Shown: positions 1 to 10,080 of the stretch, one piece after another | Position numbering within the stretch: the first letter of the stretch is position 1 | Layout: every line of letters starts with the position of its first letter | Source of the DNA: Enterobacteriaceae bacterium B14 | Lineage (GTDB): Bacteria > Pseudomonadota > Gammaproteobacteria > Enterobacterales > Enterobacteriaceae | DNA: 64,000 nt | NCBI GenBank assembly: GCA_000307305.1 | Contig: DF158882.1 | Span: forward strand, 423,956-487,955 | Reading direction: 5' to 3' | The notes under the pieces: model-generated | Databases searched by the model: none | What the model was told of the DNA's origin: nothing | The model's input: the letters and a program-made list of their open reading frames with translations, nothing else | Translations under genes and position numbers: made by a program

Positions 1-2
1 AC

Positions 3-137
3 CATAGAGGGATCTCAAAAGAGGGCATTATATACCAGATTCAACCAATTAGAGGCATTACCAAACAAAAATATGATCAGAAATTTCTCATTGAAGTGGA
101 CGAAAATCATACCGCCAAGGATTTCTGTATCAATTAA
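3..137 (+). CDS. C-terminal fragment of an unrecognised protein
   Basis: The third frame is open from the left edge of the window to a TAA at 135-137 and gives 44 residues with a plausible protein composition: mixed charged and hydrophobic residues, ending in DFCIN. The start lies outside the window. The first frame is also open over part of this stretch, so the coding call rests only on composition. No domain is recognisable and no function is proposed. It points towards the 3' end of fepC, which is on the opposite strand, so the two would be convergent. Confidence 0.35.
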   Translation, partial: HRGISKEGIIYQIQPIRGITKQKYDQKFLIEVDENHTAKDFCIN

Positions 138-212
138 TTAATAAGCACATCATATACCGTGATAAGTATTTATTAAACGCCATCCTTCCCTTAAATGTAA
201 AGCCAATGTTAT

Positions 213-1037
213 TTAAGATGGTTTTTCTTGAGTTTGTGACTTATCTCCCCCCAAAGACCGACTATAAGGAATCACCAACGGTGTATGGGATACTGGGTCA
301 TCAATAATCTGGCAGGGCAGGTTAAACACCTCTTCGATAAGCTTGCTATCAACAATCTCTGCCGGAGAGCCTTCGGTAATCATCCTCCCTTCCTTCATCA
401 CAATTAAGTGATCGGCATAGCGACATGCCTGATTCAGATCGTGCAGTACGGCGACCAGCGTACATCCTTGCTGCTGATTCAACTGTCGAAAAAGATCAAG
501 CAGCTCAATTTGATGAGCGATATCCAGCCACGTAGTGGGTTCATCAAGAAACAGCATCGGCGTCTGTTGGGCCAGCACCATCGCTATCCAAACGCGCTGG
601 CGCTGCCCGCCGGATAACTCATCCACTCGACGATCGGCAAAGGCATCAACGCCTGTTACTGTCATCGCCTGAGTCACCACTAACTGATCGGTTTCGCTCC
701 ATCGGCGCAGTAGCGTCTGGTGTGGATAACGCCCGCGAGAGACTAAATCGACTACTGTTATCCCCTCTGGGGCGATGGTTTGTTGTGGTAGCAGGCCTAT
801 CTGCCTAGCAAGCGCCTTGGTGGGTATTTCAACGATATCTTTCCCATCTAGCAACACACAGCCCGATTGAGGTTTTAACAGACGACACAGCGCCCGCAAT
901 AGCGTTGATTTTCCACAGCCATTGGGGCCAACAATCACAGTAAATTTGCCTTCGGGTAGTGTGAGGGAGAGGTTATCCACCACGATTTTTTTCTGATATC
1001 CCAAGGTCAGATGAGCGGCACTCAAGGATGGCGTCAT
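213..1037 (-). CDS. fepC: Ferric-catecholate ABC transporter ATP-binding protein
   Basis: This is the cytoplasmic ATPase that powers uptake of the ferric siderophore through the FepD/FepG channel. The 274-residue protein has Walker A GPNGCGKST near residue 38, the ABC signature LSGGQRQR, and Walker B MLFLDEP followed by TTWLD and the switch histidine in VLHDLNQ. Length and motifs match the FepC/FhuC family of iron-chelate importers. It is the last gene of the minus-strand operon, 24 bp after fepG, and starts with ATG. Its place behind fepD-fepG makes the assignment secure; the exact substrate is inferred from the neighbouring biosynthesis genes. Confidence 0.95.
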   Translation of the reverse strand: MTPSLSAAHLTLGYQKKIVVDNLSLTLPEGKFTVIVGPNGCGKSTLLRALCRLLKPQSGCVLLDGKDIVEIPTKALARQIGLLPQQTIAPEGITVVDLVSRGRYPHQTLLRRWSETDQLVVTQAMTVTGVDAFADRRVDELSGGQRQRVWIAMVLAQQTPMLFLDEPTTWLDIAHQIELLDLFRQLNQQQGCTLVAVLHDLNQACRYADHLIVMKEGRMITEGSPAEIVDSKLIEEVFNLPCQIIDDPVSHTPLVIPYSRSLGGDKSQTQEKPS

Positions 1038-1061
1038 GAAAATGTCCTGATTGAAAATAGA

Positions 1062-2099
1062 TTAGCGGCGTGATTCACGGATCAGCAGATAAATAAGATA
1101 AATACCGCCAATGCTGGTGGTCACTGCGCCCACGGGAAGCTGTATACGGCCAAAGGCATGTTGAGCGATAAGATCAGCCGACAGCAGCAGAAAAGCACCG
1201 GTGAGTGCTGCCGATGTCAGCGCCAAATGGCTTCTTCCCACCAACCGGCGAGCAATTTGCGGCGCAGCAAGGGCAATAAACGCGACGGGGCCGCAGCTTG
1301 CCGTCGTCACCGCGACTAGCAAAATGCCGATAAAAATAAGCCACAGTCGGCTATATTCGGTATGAATACCTAAAGAATGGGCGTGTTCATCCCCCATCTC
1401 CAGTAGCGTTAAATTCTTGCCTGCGGCAAGAGTGGCAAGGATGCACAGCGGAATAATCAGCAACGCAGGCTGCGCTTTCAGCCACGTCATCCCATTTAGT
1501 GAACCTACCCCCCATAGTGCCGCGCTCATGGCACTTTCAAGTGATGCACTGATAATCAGCAGTGTATTCAAAGCAGATAGCATCGCGCTCACCGCAATAC
1601 CAATCACAATCAACCGAAAGCCGGAAATACCGTTACGCCAAGTCAGCAGATAAACCACCAGTGCGGTAAGCACGCCCCCCATTAGGGCGCCGCTTGCAAT
1701 CTGATAACCGCTGCCATGTAGCAGCGTCATCACGATTAATACCCCTGTGTAAGCGCCCGTATTGAACCCAACGAGATCGGGGCTTCCAAGGGGATTACGG
1801 CTTATTGACTGAAAAATAGCGCCAGAAATCGCCAACCCTGCCCCAGCAAACAGCGCTATTACGGCACGTGGTAACCGCCACTGAGTGACTACAATCACCG
1901 TACCGGGTTTGCCTTCACCGGATAAGGCTCGGCCTACCTCATTTAGCGTTAGCGGCAGGCTGCCAGAGCTTAGCGCTAAAAACAGCAATATGGCGAGCGC
2001 CGCAAGCAGGGCGGCATTCACCCACAGCATCCGCACGGGGAGTTTTCCATTAAACATTCCCGTGGGGGAACCGATATGAACATGTTTATTTATCAACAT
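1062..2099 (-). CDS. fepG: Ferric-catecholate ABC transporter permease FepG
   Basis: Inner-membrane permease of the BtuC/FecCD family, expected to form a heterodimer with FepD and pass the ferric siderophore into the cytoplasm. The 345 residues are mostly hydrophobic helices. Family signatures include the region around FQSISRNPLGSPDLVGFNTG and a C-terminal GPVAFIALAAPQIAR loop that contacts the ATPase. The N-terminus is somewhat longer than E. coli FepG. The ATG start at 2099 has a GGAA ribosome site. It begins 9 bp after the fepD stop, so the two are probably translated together. Confidence 0.94.
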   Translation of the reverse strand: MLINKHVHIGSPTGMFNGKLPVRMLWVNAALLAALAILLFLALSSGSLPLTLNEVGRALSGEGKPGTVIVVTQWRLPRAVIALFAGAGLAISGAIFQSISRNPLGSPDLVGFNTGAYTGVLIVMTLLHGSGYQIASGALMGGVLTALVVYLLTWRNGISGFRLIVIGIAVSAMLSALNTLLIISASLESAMSAALWGVGSLNGMTWLKAQPALLIIPLCILATLAAGKNLTLLEMGDEHAHSLGIHTEYSRLWLIFIGILLVAVTTASCGPVAFIALAAPQIARRLVGRSHLALTSAALTGAFLLLSADLIAQHAFGRIQLPVGAVTTSIGGIYLIYLLIRESRR

Positions 2100-2108
2100 A
2101 GCGTTCCA

Positions 2109-3119
2109 TTAAAGCTTGCGAACCAGATAGATAAGCACAGGGGCACCAATAAAGGCCGTCACGACGGAGGCGCGTAATTCACCGGGAACGATAAGCCGCC
2201 CAATAATATCGGCACTGAGCAATAACACGGGGCCAAGCAGTAGAACATACACTTGTATCCAGCGCTGATCTTGCCCACACCATAGCCGAGCGATATGAGG
2301 GACAATTAGGCCAACAAAGCCAATCGGGCCGACTAACGCGGTGGCGGCACCGCAAAGCAGCATGACACTAAACAGGGCGGCAATGCGGCTTAATAGCACC
2401 TTGGTTCCCAGCGCACTGGCAAGCTCCTCACCAAGATTGAGCATGTTAAGCGTATTGGCGATCGTCAATGAGATAGCCACGCCGATCACAATAGCGGGGG
2501 AGAGAAAATAGATCGGGCGAATTGAGCGAATATCCAGAGTGCCAGCTAGCCAAAAGCGTAGCTGGTCGAAAGAGAGCGGGTTAAGCAGGGCAATGGATGA
2601 GGTGATTCCGCTTAGCACCGCACTTAGCGCAATGCCCGCCAGTGTCAGGCGAATGGGATCAATCCTCCCTGAAGGTAAGACACCAATCCCCCACACCAAC
2701 AGGCTTGCCGCTAAAGCCCCCAAACACGCCGCCGATAGCCAATCAATAGGGGAATCAAAGCCAAACAGTGTCATGCCGACCACAATCGCCAGACTGGCAC
2801 CGGCGTTCACCCCAAGAATACCGGGGTCTGCAAGGGGATTGCGAGCGAGTGCCTGAATCAGTGCCCCCGCGCCACCCAGTGCCATGCCAGAGAGGATGGC
2901 GGCCAACGTTCTCGGCACCCGAAGACTGGTGATTATCAGGCTGTCACTGCTATCGCTCTGGCCCATCAGCGCCCCCCACACGTCTGTGGGGGGGATAAAT
3001 TTACTGCCAGTGAGTAGGCTGAGCACCGATAACGACACTAACAGCGCCAGCATAATCACTAGCCCGTAACGGCGGCGGTAATAGTGAGCATTTCTCGCAC
3101 CTAGCCTTATCTTAGACAC
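2109..3119 (-). CDS. fepD: Ferric-catecholate ABC transporter permease FepD
   Basis: Second permease subunit of the ferric-siderophore importer (BtuC/FecCD family, 336 residues, about ten membrane helices). The family motif ALARNPLADPGILGVNAGAS and the late GPIGFVGLIVPHIAR coupling loop are clear. Translation appears to start at GTG 3119, which overlaps the last codons of entA by 8 bp, so transport genes are translationally coupled to dihydroxybenzoate synthesis. This differs from E. coli, where fepDGC is separate from entCEBA; here biosynthesis and uptake are in one transcription unit. Confidence 0.94.
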   Translation of the reverse strand: MSKIRLGARNAHYYRRRYGLVIMLALLVSLSVLSLLTGSKFIPPTDVWGALMGQSDSSDSLIITSLRVPRTLAAILSGMALGGAGALIQALARNPLADPGILGVNAGASLAIVVGMTLFGFDSPIDWLSAACLGALAASLLVWGIGVLPSGRIDPIRLTLAGIALSAVLSGITSSIALLNPLSFDQLRFWLAGTLDIRSIRPIYFLSPAIVIGVAISLTIANTLNMLNLGEELASALGTKVLLSRIAALFSVMLLCGAATALVGPIGFVGLIVPHIARLWCGQDQRWIQVYVLLLGPVLLLSADIIGRLIVPGELRASVVTAFIGAPVLIYLVRKL

Positions 3120-3855
3120 CTAACGTTGCTCCACCGTCAATCACGATATCCTGCAACGTAATGTGGCTGGCTTGCTCGGAGGCCAAAAACAGAATGGCGT
3201 CGGCAATATCATCCGGCTGGGCTATTTTCCCAAGAGGAATACCGAGCTTAAACTGCTTAGGATACCCGTCGATAAGGTTCTGATAGGTGCCGTCGTTTGA
3301 GCACATCCCTTCAAGCATCGGGGTTTGTGTAGAACCCGGAGAAACGATGTTGCACCGAACGCCATACGGGGCGAGTTCAAGACCGACGCTCAGGCATAGG
3401 CTGCGCATTGCGGCCTTCGACGCACAGTAAACAGCCATATTAACGCGTGGCACATGGGCGGCATTGGAGACGACCGAGACGATATTGCCGTGGTGTTGAC
3501 GTTGAAAATGAGGGATAACCAGCTTGAACAAGTTAAAGGCCGCACCGGCATTGACATTCATCGAGCTTTCCCATGCCTCACGGCTAAGGGTTTCGGCTGC
3601 CCCTAAGTGAAGAATACCGGCGCAATTTACCAGCACATCCAAGCCATTTTTCTCCAGTAACGGCGAGCAGTGCCGCTGAACGGCGTGGCTATCACTCACA
3701 TCGACGTTAAGGGTTTCAAAGGGCATCGCCTCACTAAATTGTCGATCCAGCCCAAAGACTTTCGCTCCCATCTCATGAAAACGGCAGGCAGTTCTAGCAC
3801 CGATACCGCGGCCTGCACCTGTCACCCAAACGGTTTTGCCATCAAAAGAGGTCAT
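3112..3855 (-). CDS. entA: 2,3-dihydro-2,3-dihydroxybenzoate dehydrogenase
   Basis: Short-chain dehydrogenase that oxidises 2,3-dihydro-2,3-dihydroxybenzoate to 2,3-dihydroxybenzoate with NAD+, the last step in making the catechol unit. The 247 residues show the nucleotide-binding TGAGRGIG near the N-terminus, NCAG in the middle, and the catalytic YCASK (YxxxK) pair preceded by a serine-rich strand. The end IDGGATLGV is typical of the SDR family. The ATG at 3855 lies 3 bp after the entB stop. The gene sits in the order C-E-B-A, as in both enterobactin and chrysobactin clusters. Confidence 0.96.
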   Translation of the reverse strand: MTSFDGKTVWVTGAGRGIGARTACRFHEMGAKVFGLDRQFSEAMPFETLNVDVSDSHAVQRHCSPLLEKNGLDVLVNCAGILHLGAAETLSREAWESSMNVNAGAAFNLFKLVIPHFQRQHHGNIVSVVSNAAHVPRVNMAVYCASKAAMRSLCLSVGLELAPYGVRCNIVSPGSTQTPMLEGMCSNDGTYQNLIDGYPKQFKLGIPLGKIAQPDDIADAILFLASEQASHITLQDIVIDGGATLGV

Positions 3856-3858
3856 CTA

Positions 3859-4740
3859 TTATCCCACCTGTTTAACGGTAAGCAGATCGAGCCAACCGCG
3901 CAGTGTCGGTTTTTTCACCAGAGCAATAAAGTCGATATCATGCCCCTCTATACGGCGCTGAGAGGCAAAAGACATGATACGAAGCGAGTCGAGGCCATAA
4001 TCCAGCAAATCTTCATCTTCCCCAATATGGCGAATATCATCATCGATATCGGGTTGAAGCAGGGTAATCAGGCGCTCGCGATCCCATCGCTGTTCATTTA
4101 ACGTCGGGGTTAATTCGGTGAGTGCGCTTGCAGTACTGAGCACACGGCCTGAGCGTCCAGCGGTATAGCGCAGCGCCATCATGTGCTCATCACGGCTAAA
4201 ATCTGCCAGCGCATCGCTTACCATAAACGCCTGAATATCTCGCATAAAAGCATCCGTTGCCGTCGTTAGGCAGCCAATATGGGCATATACACCGCAGATC
4301 AGAAGCTGGCTCCGTTTTTGCTCCCGTAGCTGATTTTCTAAATCAGAACGCTGAAATGCGCTATAGCGCCACTTCACTAGCACGGTATCCTGCGGTTCAG
4401 GGGCCAGCGCGGCCACAATATCCCGCTCTGCGGGATGGTGGTTCAGGCCCGGCCCCCACATATCATTAAGCAAGGCTCTGTCAGCATCGCTCTGCTGTTC
4501 CGGCTGCGCGGTATAAAACACAGGGATGCCCAGCGCATGGCAGCGTTCACGCAGCTTGGCGATATGGTGAATTACCTGCTGAATCATCGGGCTATCTTCT
4601 CCCCAGAAGTTGAGAAAATAGGTCTGCATATCGTGAATGAGCAAAGCAGCACGCTGTGGATCCAGCGTCCAAGAGACTTTATTGATAGGCAAATCAGCTT
4701 CATCAGGAAGGGCATAATCCTGAAGTTTAGGGATGCTCAT
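3859..4740 (-). CDS. entB: Isochorismatase / aryl carrier protein
   Basis: Bifunctional enzyme of 293 residues. The N-terminal isochorismatase domain (about 1-210) hydrolyses isochorismate to pyruvate and 2,3-dihydro-DHB; Asp37 in IHDMQ and Lys123 in VKWRYSAF fit the family catalytic residues. The C-terminal aryl carrier domain (about 215-290) has the phosphopantetheine site DYGLDSLR with Ser252, which EntD would modify. It receives DHB from EntE and presents it to the first condensation domain of the NRPS. The start ATG overlaps the entE stop by 4 bp (ATGA). Confidence 0.96.
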   Translation of the reverse strand: MSIPKLQDYALPDEADLPINKVSWTLDPQRAALLIHDMQTYFLNFWGEDSPMIQQVIHHIAKLRERCHALGIPVFYTAQPEQQSDADRALLNDMWGPGLNHHPAERDIVAALAPEPQDTVLVKWRYSAFQRSDLENQLREQKRSQLLICGVYAHIGCLTTATDAFMRDIQAFMVSDALADFSRDEHMMALRYTAGRSGRVLSTASALTELTPTLNEQRWDRERLITLLQPDIDDDIRHIGEDEDLLDYGLDSLRIMSFASQRRIEGHDIDFIALVKKPTLRGWLDLLTVKQVG

Positions 4741-6371
4741 AGCGCGTCTCCTTGATGTTCTAAGTTAGCAGCGGCGAGAGCCCGCAGTGCCTGTTTATTA
4801 ATTTTGCCTACCGGAGTAAGCGGAAGTTCAGGAAGCGTTTCGACACGGTCGGGAAGCTTATAGTCTGCGATACCCTGTTCACGTAGCCAGCGCCGCAGCA
4901 CCGCAGGTTTTATCGTCTCTCGGGTCACCACATAGGCACAGGTTTTTTCCCCCATCAGACGATCGGGAATTGCCACCAGCGCCGCATAGGTTACGGCGGG
5001 GTGACGTAACAGCAGGTGCTCAATCTCCTCAGCAGCAATCTTCTCACCGCCACGGTTAATCTGGTCTTTCTCCCGCCCGATAACCTTGAGATACCCGTCT
5101 GGGTATTGGGTAACCACATCGCCAGAGCAGTAAAAGCCATTGGCATCAAAAACACGCTGGTTATATTCCGGGCTGCGGTAATAGCCACGGAAGGTATAAG
5201 GGCCACGGGTCATCAGCAGGCCCGGCTCGCCGTATGGCACCGGTTGCCCTTGGCTATTGGCGATCCATACTTCATCATCCTCACTGATAGGGCGGCCCTG
5301 CATGGTGAAAGTATGAATATCATCGTCACCATGGCGGGTGTAATTCACCAAACCTTCCGCCATTCCAAAGACCTGCTGAAGCTGGCAGCCCAGCGCATTT
5401 TGGATACGCCTTGCCAGCGTTTCACCAAACGGGGCGCCGCCAACAAGTAACACTTTTAAGCTGGCAAGTTCATCGGCGCTTCCTCTCAGATTGATACACT
5501 CTAGCCAGATGCTGACAGCAGGCGGTACCAGCGCCGTCATATTGACGTGATGCTGGTAAATAGCAGGGAAGCAGCTCTCGGGGCTGGGATTGGGTGTGAG
5601 AATCACTTGCCCACCTGCATAAAACACCCCAAGTGCTCCCGGTGAACTCAGCGGATAGTTATGGCCTGCGGGGAGGGCGCACAGATATCGCGTATAACTG
5701 TTAACGCCGCAGATAGGATTGCTGGCGCGAATACTGTAGTAATAATCATTGTGAGTACGAGGGATTAGCTTCGGTGTCCCCGTACTGCCGCCGGAGAGCT
5801 GGAAAAAAGCCACTTCATCAGCAGGGGTTGGCGTGGGGACAAAATCCCCCATATCCTCGGACATCAACTGTGCTAAAGATTGCGATTGAGCGAGCGATGA
5901 ATCCGTATGATGCAACACCACAATATTTAAATTTTGGTGATCACTCTTCAACTGATTGATGAGAACATCGTCATGAAATTGGCGGTGCTCTCGGTCAGCA
6001 ATCAGTATGTCGGGTTGTATCTGCTGGGCATAGGCGGTTAGCTCGCTTCGCTGGTGGCTAAACAGCGCGTTAACTGGCGCGACACCTACTCGCAGTAGGG
6101 CAAAAAAGACAATGTAAAACTCTGCTTCATTACCAAGCTGTACTAATGCCGTTTGTCCACGACGAGCTCCCCGACGCAGCAGCGCGGCTGCAAGGCGATT
6201 GACGGCATCATTAAGCTCACGATAGCGCCAAACCTGCTCACCGCAGATCAGGGCAATAGCGTTATTTTCGTGATGAATATCGAGAATTTCACTTAGCGGC
6301 TGGTCAATCCAGTAACCTTTTTGGCGATAGCGTTCGGCAAGATCCACAGGCCAGCGATTAAATTCAATCAT
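4737..6371 (-). CDS. entE: 2,3-dihydroxybenzoate-AMP ligase
   Basis: Activates 2,3-dihydroxybenzoate as its adenylate and loads it on the aryl carrier domain of EntB. The 544-residue protein is a stand-alone ANL-family adenylation enzyme with the phosphate-binding loop [16 protein letters not shown] near residue 193, a [19 protein letters not shown] segment, the hinge region [15 protein letters not shown], and the late lysine motif [12 protein letters not shown]. Length matches EntE/DhbE. It overlaps the entC stop and the entB start by 4 bp each, which implies translational coupling through the operon. Confidence 0.96.
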   Translation of the reverse strand: MIEFNRWPVDLAERYRQKGYWIDQPLSEILDIHHENNAIALICGEQVWRYRELNDAVNRLAAALLRRGARRGQTALVQLGNEAEFYIVFFALLRVGVAPVNALFSHQRSELTAYAQQIQPDILIADREHRQFHDDVLINQLKSDHQNLNIVVLHHTDSSLAQSQSLAQLMSEDMGDFVPTPTPADEVAFFQLSGGSTGTPKLIPRTHNDYYYSIRASNPICGVNSYTRYLCALPAGHNYPLSSPGALGVFYAGGQVILTPNPSPESCFPAIYQHHVNMTALVPPAVSIWLECINLRGSADELASLKVLLVGGAPFGETLARRIQNALGCQLQQVFGMAEGLVNYTRHGDDDIHTFTMQGRPISEDDEVWIANSQGQPVPYGEPGLLMTRGPYTFRGYYRSPEYNQRVFDANGFYCSGDVVTQYPDGYLKVIGREKDQINRGGEKIAAEEIEHLLLRHPAVTYAALVAIPDRLMGEKTCAYVVTRETIKPAVLRRWLREQGIADYKLPDRVETLPELPLTPVGKINKQALRALAAANLEHQGDAL

Positions 6372-7534
6372 AGTATTGGCTCCTGTTGTGCCACAAAGCC
6401 CAATGCGTGAAGCATCGTATTAAACTTAGCGCCTGTTTCTTGCCACTCACTTTCCGGCTGGGAACCTGCCACGATCCCCGCGCCAGCAAACAGCTCAATG
6501 AGATGGGATTGCACTTTGCCGCAGCGAATAGCCACGACCCATTCGCCATCGCCGTTTGCATCACACCACCCGACAATTCCGCCAAACCAGCTACGCTTGA
6601 ACGGTTCCAGTTCCCGAATCAATTCGCAGGCAGAAGAGTAGGGCACACCACACAGCGCAGGGGTGGGATGAAGCTGGCAAGCGAGCGATAGCGCGTTGTC
6701 TCGGCTGTCTGCTACCTTGCCGGAGATCTCGGTCGCGAGATGCCATAGCGTTGGCGTGCTGAGTAGAGAAGGCTCTGGGATAGAGAGCGTTTGGCAACGC
6801 TCGCTTAGGCGTCGACGAATAGACTCTGTCATCACCCGATGCTCATGACGATCTTTCACTGAGGCCAAGAGTTTTCTCTGCGCTTCTTCATCGCTGCTAG
6901 CTGTGCTACCGCGTTGTGCAGAGCCTGCGAGTGGGCAAGATTGCAAAGTATCGCCGACTTTTCGCAACAGCAGTTCAGGGCTAGCGCCAATCAATGCGCC
7001 ATCCGCCAACGGCAGATGGAAGTTGTAGCTGGATGGATTCTGTTGGTTCAACTGCAACCACAGATTTAAGGCGTTTATTGGACGAGTGCTTTCTATTTGC
7101 AGCAGGCGTGATAGCACCACTTTATCCAGATTTCCAGCACGCAGAGGACTCAGGACGCTCTCAACCATGCCACAAAATGCATCGTGTTCCGGCAGTGAGT
7201 GAGTCTGTCCTTCAACGTTAACATCTGTCTGCGATGGGTTGAAATCCTCTCGATTAAACCAGTGGCAGTGTTTAGGTACAAACAGCGTACAAGGCTGATG
7301 CTTATCAAAGGGAATTGCACCAACGACGACAGGGTTTTCCTCTCCGGCAAGTCTAGCCTGACGAAATAACTGCTGCACCTGCTGTTGAAACTCACCTTCA
7401 ACGTGGTGTCCTGCCGCGGCGGGGCAGGTCAGGATAGCGAGACGTCCATTAGCGATTAAGCTCTTATGGGGTGACAAAAAGATAAAATCATCTTTTTGCA
7501 GTGCATGGTGCGCCAGCGAAATAGTACCAGACAA
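6368..7534 (-). CDS. entC: Isochorismate synthase
   Basis: Converts chorismate to isochorismate, the entry point from the shikimate pathway into catecholate siderophore synthesis. The 388 residues carry the chorismate-binding enzyme core: [49 protein letters not shown] and the late GAGIVAGS motif. The start is a TTG at 7534: there is no early in-frame ATG, and an AGGAG lies seven bases upstream. There is a 107-bp gap to the upstream receptor gene in which I see no terminator, so co-transcription is likely. Confidence 0.95.
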   Translation of the reverse strand: MSGTISLAHHALQKDDFIFLSPHKSLIANGRLAILTCPAAAGHHVEGEFQQQVQQLFRQARLAGEENPVVVGAIPFDKHQPCTLFVPKHCHWFNREDFNPSQTDVNVEGQTHSLPEHDAFCGMVESVLSPLRAGNLDKVVLSRLLQIESTRPINALNLWLQLNQQNPSSYNFHLPLADGALIGASPELLLRKVGDTLQSCPLAGSAQRGSTASSDEEAQRKLLASVKDRHEHRVMTESIRRRLSERCQTLSIPEPSLLSTPTLWHLATEISGKVADSRDNALSLACQLHPTPALCGVPYSSACELIRELEPFKRSWFGGIVGWCDANGDGEWVVAIRCGKVQSHLIELFAGAGIVAGSQPESEWQETGAKFNTMLHALGFVAQQEPIL

Positions 7535-7641
7535 AATTACGCTCCTATGAATAGCGTAGAACTGCCTTTCTCACTCATCTCCATGAAGAGAAAACGCGAA
7601 CGGCTATGTGAAATCCTGCCACTAGCGATGTCGTTTAGGGG

Positions 7642-9831
7642 TTACCAGCTGTAGCTTACTGTGGCAATCACACTGCGGCCTGAACCATAGAAGCACGCCT
7701 CTTTCCCACTACAGGAGGCGACATAGTGTTTATCGGTAAGGTTATTGACGTTGAGTTGCACGGATGCCCCTTTCAGGTTAGGGGAAACCTCACCCAGATC
7801 GTAACGTGTCACCACATCATAAAGCGTGCGGGCAGGGACTTTGAACGACTCGCTGTTATCACCGTAGCTGGTACCCACGTATCTTGCCCCAGCGCCGACC
7901 ATCAAGGATTTCAGTGGCCCCTGCTGGACGGTGTAGCTGCTCCACAGTGAAGCCATATGGCGTGGGAGAGCGGCAGGTGCTTTGCCCACTTGGTTAGCGG
8001 TGTTGCTCTGTTTGGTTTCTGCATCTGTCAGCGTGTAGTTGGCAATCACGTTAATTTCCGGTGTGATTTGCGAACGGATCTCGGTTTCAAGCCCTTTCGA
8101 TTTCACCTTGCCAATCTGTTCGTTGTAGCCTGTGACGCTGTTGTAAGAGGTAATATTTTTCTGGGTGATATCAAAGAGCGCCAGCGACATCACTGTATTG
8201 CTGCCAGTCGGCTGATACTTGATACCAGCTTCATACTGCTCACCAGTCGTGGGTTTAAATGCGGCTGACCCTGGTGCGCCGTAGTCAAGGTTAGGTTCGA
8301 ATGACGTGCTGTAGCTAATGTAAGGGGAAAGCCCAAAATCAAAGGCATAGAGTAACCCTGCACGCCCAGTAAATTTACGGTCACTCTCTTTAGTTTCGCT
8401 AGATGCCGTGCGGTCGAGCGTGCGCACTTTGCTCCAATCGTGGCGACCGGAAAGCAGCAGATTCCAGTTGTTCCACTCCAACTGATCCTGCAGGTACAGC
8501 CCAGTCTGGTTCAGTTTTTTACGCGTATCAATGGTGAGGCTCATCTCATTTTCATCTACTGGGACGCCATAGACAGGGCGAGTCCAGTCAAAATTATACT
8601 GGTCGCCGCCCACTCGCATCAGGCTAGAATCGCTTTGGTTCCACTTGTAATCCAACCCTGCAATGACGGTATGGGCGATATCTCCCGTCTGAAACTTGGC
8701 GCTCAGGCGGTTATCGACACCTAGCTCATCGCTCTTCTCTGTTTCATGCTGTGCTCGCCGGCCCAATACGGTATCGGAAACATTGCTGGTATAAACCAGA
8801 TACTTGTAGTCGCTATTCAGCTTGCTGTAGCGCAGGTTCTGGGTAAAAGAGAAAATATCATTGAAGCTGTGATCTAACTGATAACCGATCGACGTTTGCT
8901 CCCGTTTTGACTGGTTATAGCCGGGGTCGCTGACATTCATATCATAAGGAATGTATTGACCGCCTTGTGAAGGGATGACGGTACCGATATAAGGCAAGAA
9001 GTTACGGTATCCTGCTTTAGGATCGTTCTGATAGCTGGTTAACAGCGTAAACGAGGTATCGATATTAGGAAGCCACGTTAGCGCGGGGGCAATTGCGATG
9101 CGCTGCTGTTTATAGTCTTTCACAAACTGATGTTGAGTACTGGCAATACCGTTAAGGCGATAGAACAGGGTTTGGTCATCATTTAACTTGCCACCAAAAT
9201 CGAAAGCCATTTCACCTAGATGGTTATTACCCGCGCTCAGTTGAATTTTATGGATAGATTCGGCGGTAGGGCGCTTACTGGTCATGTTGATCACGCCCCC
9301 TGGATTGACTTGACCATAGAGCACAGAGGCTGGGCCGTGCACCAACTCCACACGCTCTAATAGCCAAGGGTCGACCTGCCCGGTGGCGCTACCTTGACCA
9401 GATAAGCCATAACTCAAACCATCGAGAAATTTCGGTGCATAACGAAACCCCCTCACCACAACTTCATCATTGCGGTTTGATGAGCCGCGATAGTTAGTGA
9501 AGGCACCTCCGGTGTAATTCAGCGCGTCAGAAACAGACGGCGCCCCTTGGAGATCCATCTGGTCACGTGTCACGACAGAAATCGCTTGTGGTGTTTTAAT
9601 TAGCGGCGTTGCCGTTTTTGTCCCTGCATCACTGCTTTTTGCCACGATACCTTTCATGGGTGATGTCACGTTTTCCTGCATGGTTGCCGTGACGACAATT
9701 GTGCTATCCGTATCGTCAGCCGCATAAACTGGGCCTGCTATGGAGAGTGTGGAAATCAACATCGTGTGAAATCCAATCCCCTTATTTTTAACACTATTTT
9801 TTGCCAAAGCACTCTTTCTATTTTTCAACAT
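7642..9831 (-). CDS. TonB-dependent siderophore receptor, FhuA/Fct type
   Basis: Outer-membrane receptor of 729 residues that would import the ferric siderophore using TonB energy. There is a signal region ending near PVYAADD, a TonB-box-like TIVVTAT, a plug domain with [13 protein letters not shown] and [23 protein letters not shown], and a 22-strand barrel ending in [11 protein letters not shown] and the terminal aromatic W of VSYSW. The plug and the [15 protein letters not shown] end look like the FhuA/FoxA/Fct group, not FepA. In Dickeya the chrysobactin receptor Fct heads the cbsCEBA operon, and the same layout is seen here. The ATG at 9831 has GAGG eight bases upstream. Substrate is inferred, not shown. 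Confidence 0.93.
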   Translation of the reverse strand: MLKNRKSALAKNSVKNKGIGFHTMLISTLSIAGPVYAADDTDSTIVVTATMQENVTSPMKGIVAKSSDAGTKTATPLIKTPQAISVVTRDQMDLQGAPSVSDALNYTGGAFTNYRGSSNRNDEVVVRGFRYAPKFLDGLSYGLSGQGSATGQVDPWLLERVELVHGPASVLYGQVNPGGVINMTSKRPTAESIHKIQLSAGNNHLGEMAFDFGGKLNDDQTLFYRLNGIASTQHQFVKDYKQQRIAIAPALTWLPNIDTSFTLLTSYQNDPKAGYRNFLPYIGTVIPSQGGQYIPYDMNVSDPGYNQSKREQTSIGYQLDHSFNDIFSFTQNLRYSKLNSDYKYLVYTSNVSDTVLGRRAQHETEKSDELGVDNRLSAKFQTGDIAHTVIAGLDYKWNQSDSSLMRVGGDQYNFDWTRPVYGVPVDENEMSLTIDTRKKLNQTGLYLQDQLEWNNWNLLLSGRHDWSKVRTLDRTASSETKESDRKFTGRAGLLYAFDFGLSPYISYSTSFEPNLDYGAPGSAAFKPTTGEQYEAGIKYQPTGSNTVMSLALFDITQKNITSYNSVTGYNEQIGKVKSKGLETEIRSQITPEINVIANYTLTDAETKQSNTANQVGKAPAALPRHMASLWSSYTVQQGPLKSLMVGAGARYVGTSYGDNSESFKVPARTLYDVVTRYDLGEVSPNLKGASVQLNVNNLTDKHYVASCSGKEACFYGSGRSVIATVSYSW

Positions 9832-9963
9832 CTGTTAGACCTCACCTGGTTAATTTTTATATAAATCAATAAATTAAAAGACATTAAGGCTGATTTTTTT
9901 ACTGACTTAAGGTGTCAGTGATGCCTGTTAATACGAAATTCATCAAGAGGCGGCATAACACTA

Positions 9964-9992
9964 TTGTAAATAAAAATGATTATCAATATGAT
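9964..9992 (+). promoter_or_regulatory. Predicted sigma-70 promoter of fes
   Basis: TTGTAA (9964-9969) and TATGAT (9987-9992) are separated by exactly 17 bp, a good match to -35 and -10 boxes. Transcription would start near 9999 and give a leader of about 80 nt before fes. The -10 box lies inside the predicted Fur box, so iron-loaded Fur would block RNA polymerase. Confidence 0.65.
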
Positions 9993-9996
9993 TCTC
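9972..9996. promoter_or_regulatory. Predicted Fur box between receptor operon and fes
   Basis: Read on the minus strand, the 19 bases at 9972-9990 match the classical Fur consensus (GATAATGATAATCATTATC) at 15 of 19 positions; a further half-site-like ATGATTCTC extends it to 9996. It lies 141 bp upstream of the receptor start and about 85 bp upstream of fes, so it could repress both divergent units when iron is plentiful. The role is inferred from the match and the gene context. Confidence 0.75.
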
Positions 9997-10027
9997 GTTT
10001 ACATTAAACAATAAATCTATACATTCC

Positions 10028-10076
10028 GATAAAAATGAGGAAATCCATTGATTTTTCTCATTTTTATCAATGGAGG
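10028..10076 (+). promoter_or_regulatory. fes leader with two mutually exclusive stems
   Basis: Two perfect inverted repeats interlock in the fes leader. Stem one is 12 bp: 10028-10039 with 10057-10068, 17-nt loop. Stem two is 9 bp: 10044-10052 with 10066-10074, 13-nt loop. They share 10066-10068 and cannot both form fully. Stem two covers the first bases of the GGAGG ribosome site at 10072-10076; stem one leaves it free. This is the geometry of a translational on/off switch, but a DNA operator role for the longer palindrome is also possible. Confidence 0.5.
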
Positions 10077-10080
10077 CGTT

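Noticed and set aside
7642-9831. Calling the receptor FepA because it stands by ent genes
   Set aside because: Plug and C-terminal sequences fit the FhuA/FoxA/Fct group better than FepA, and its operon position matches fct.
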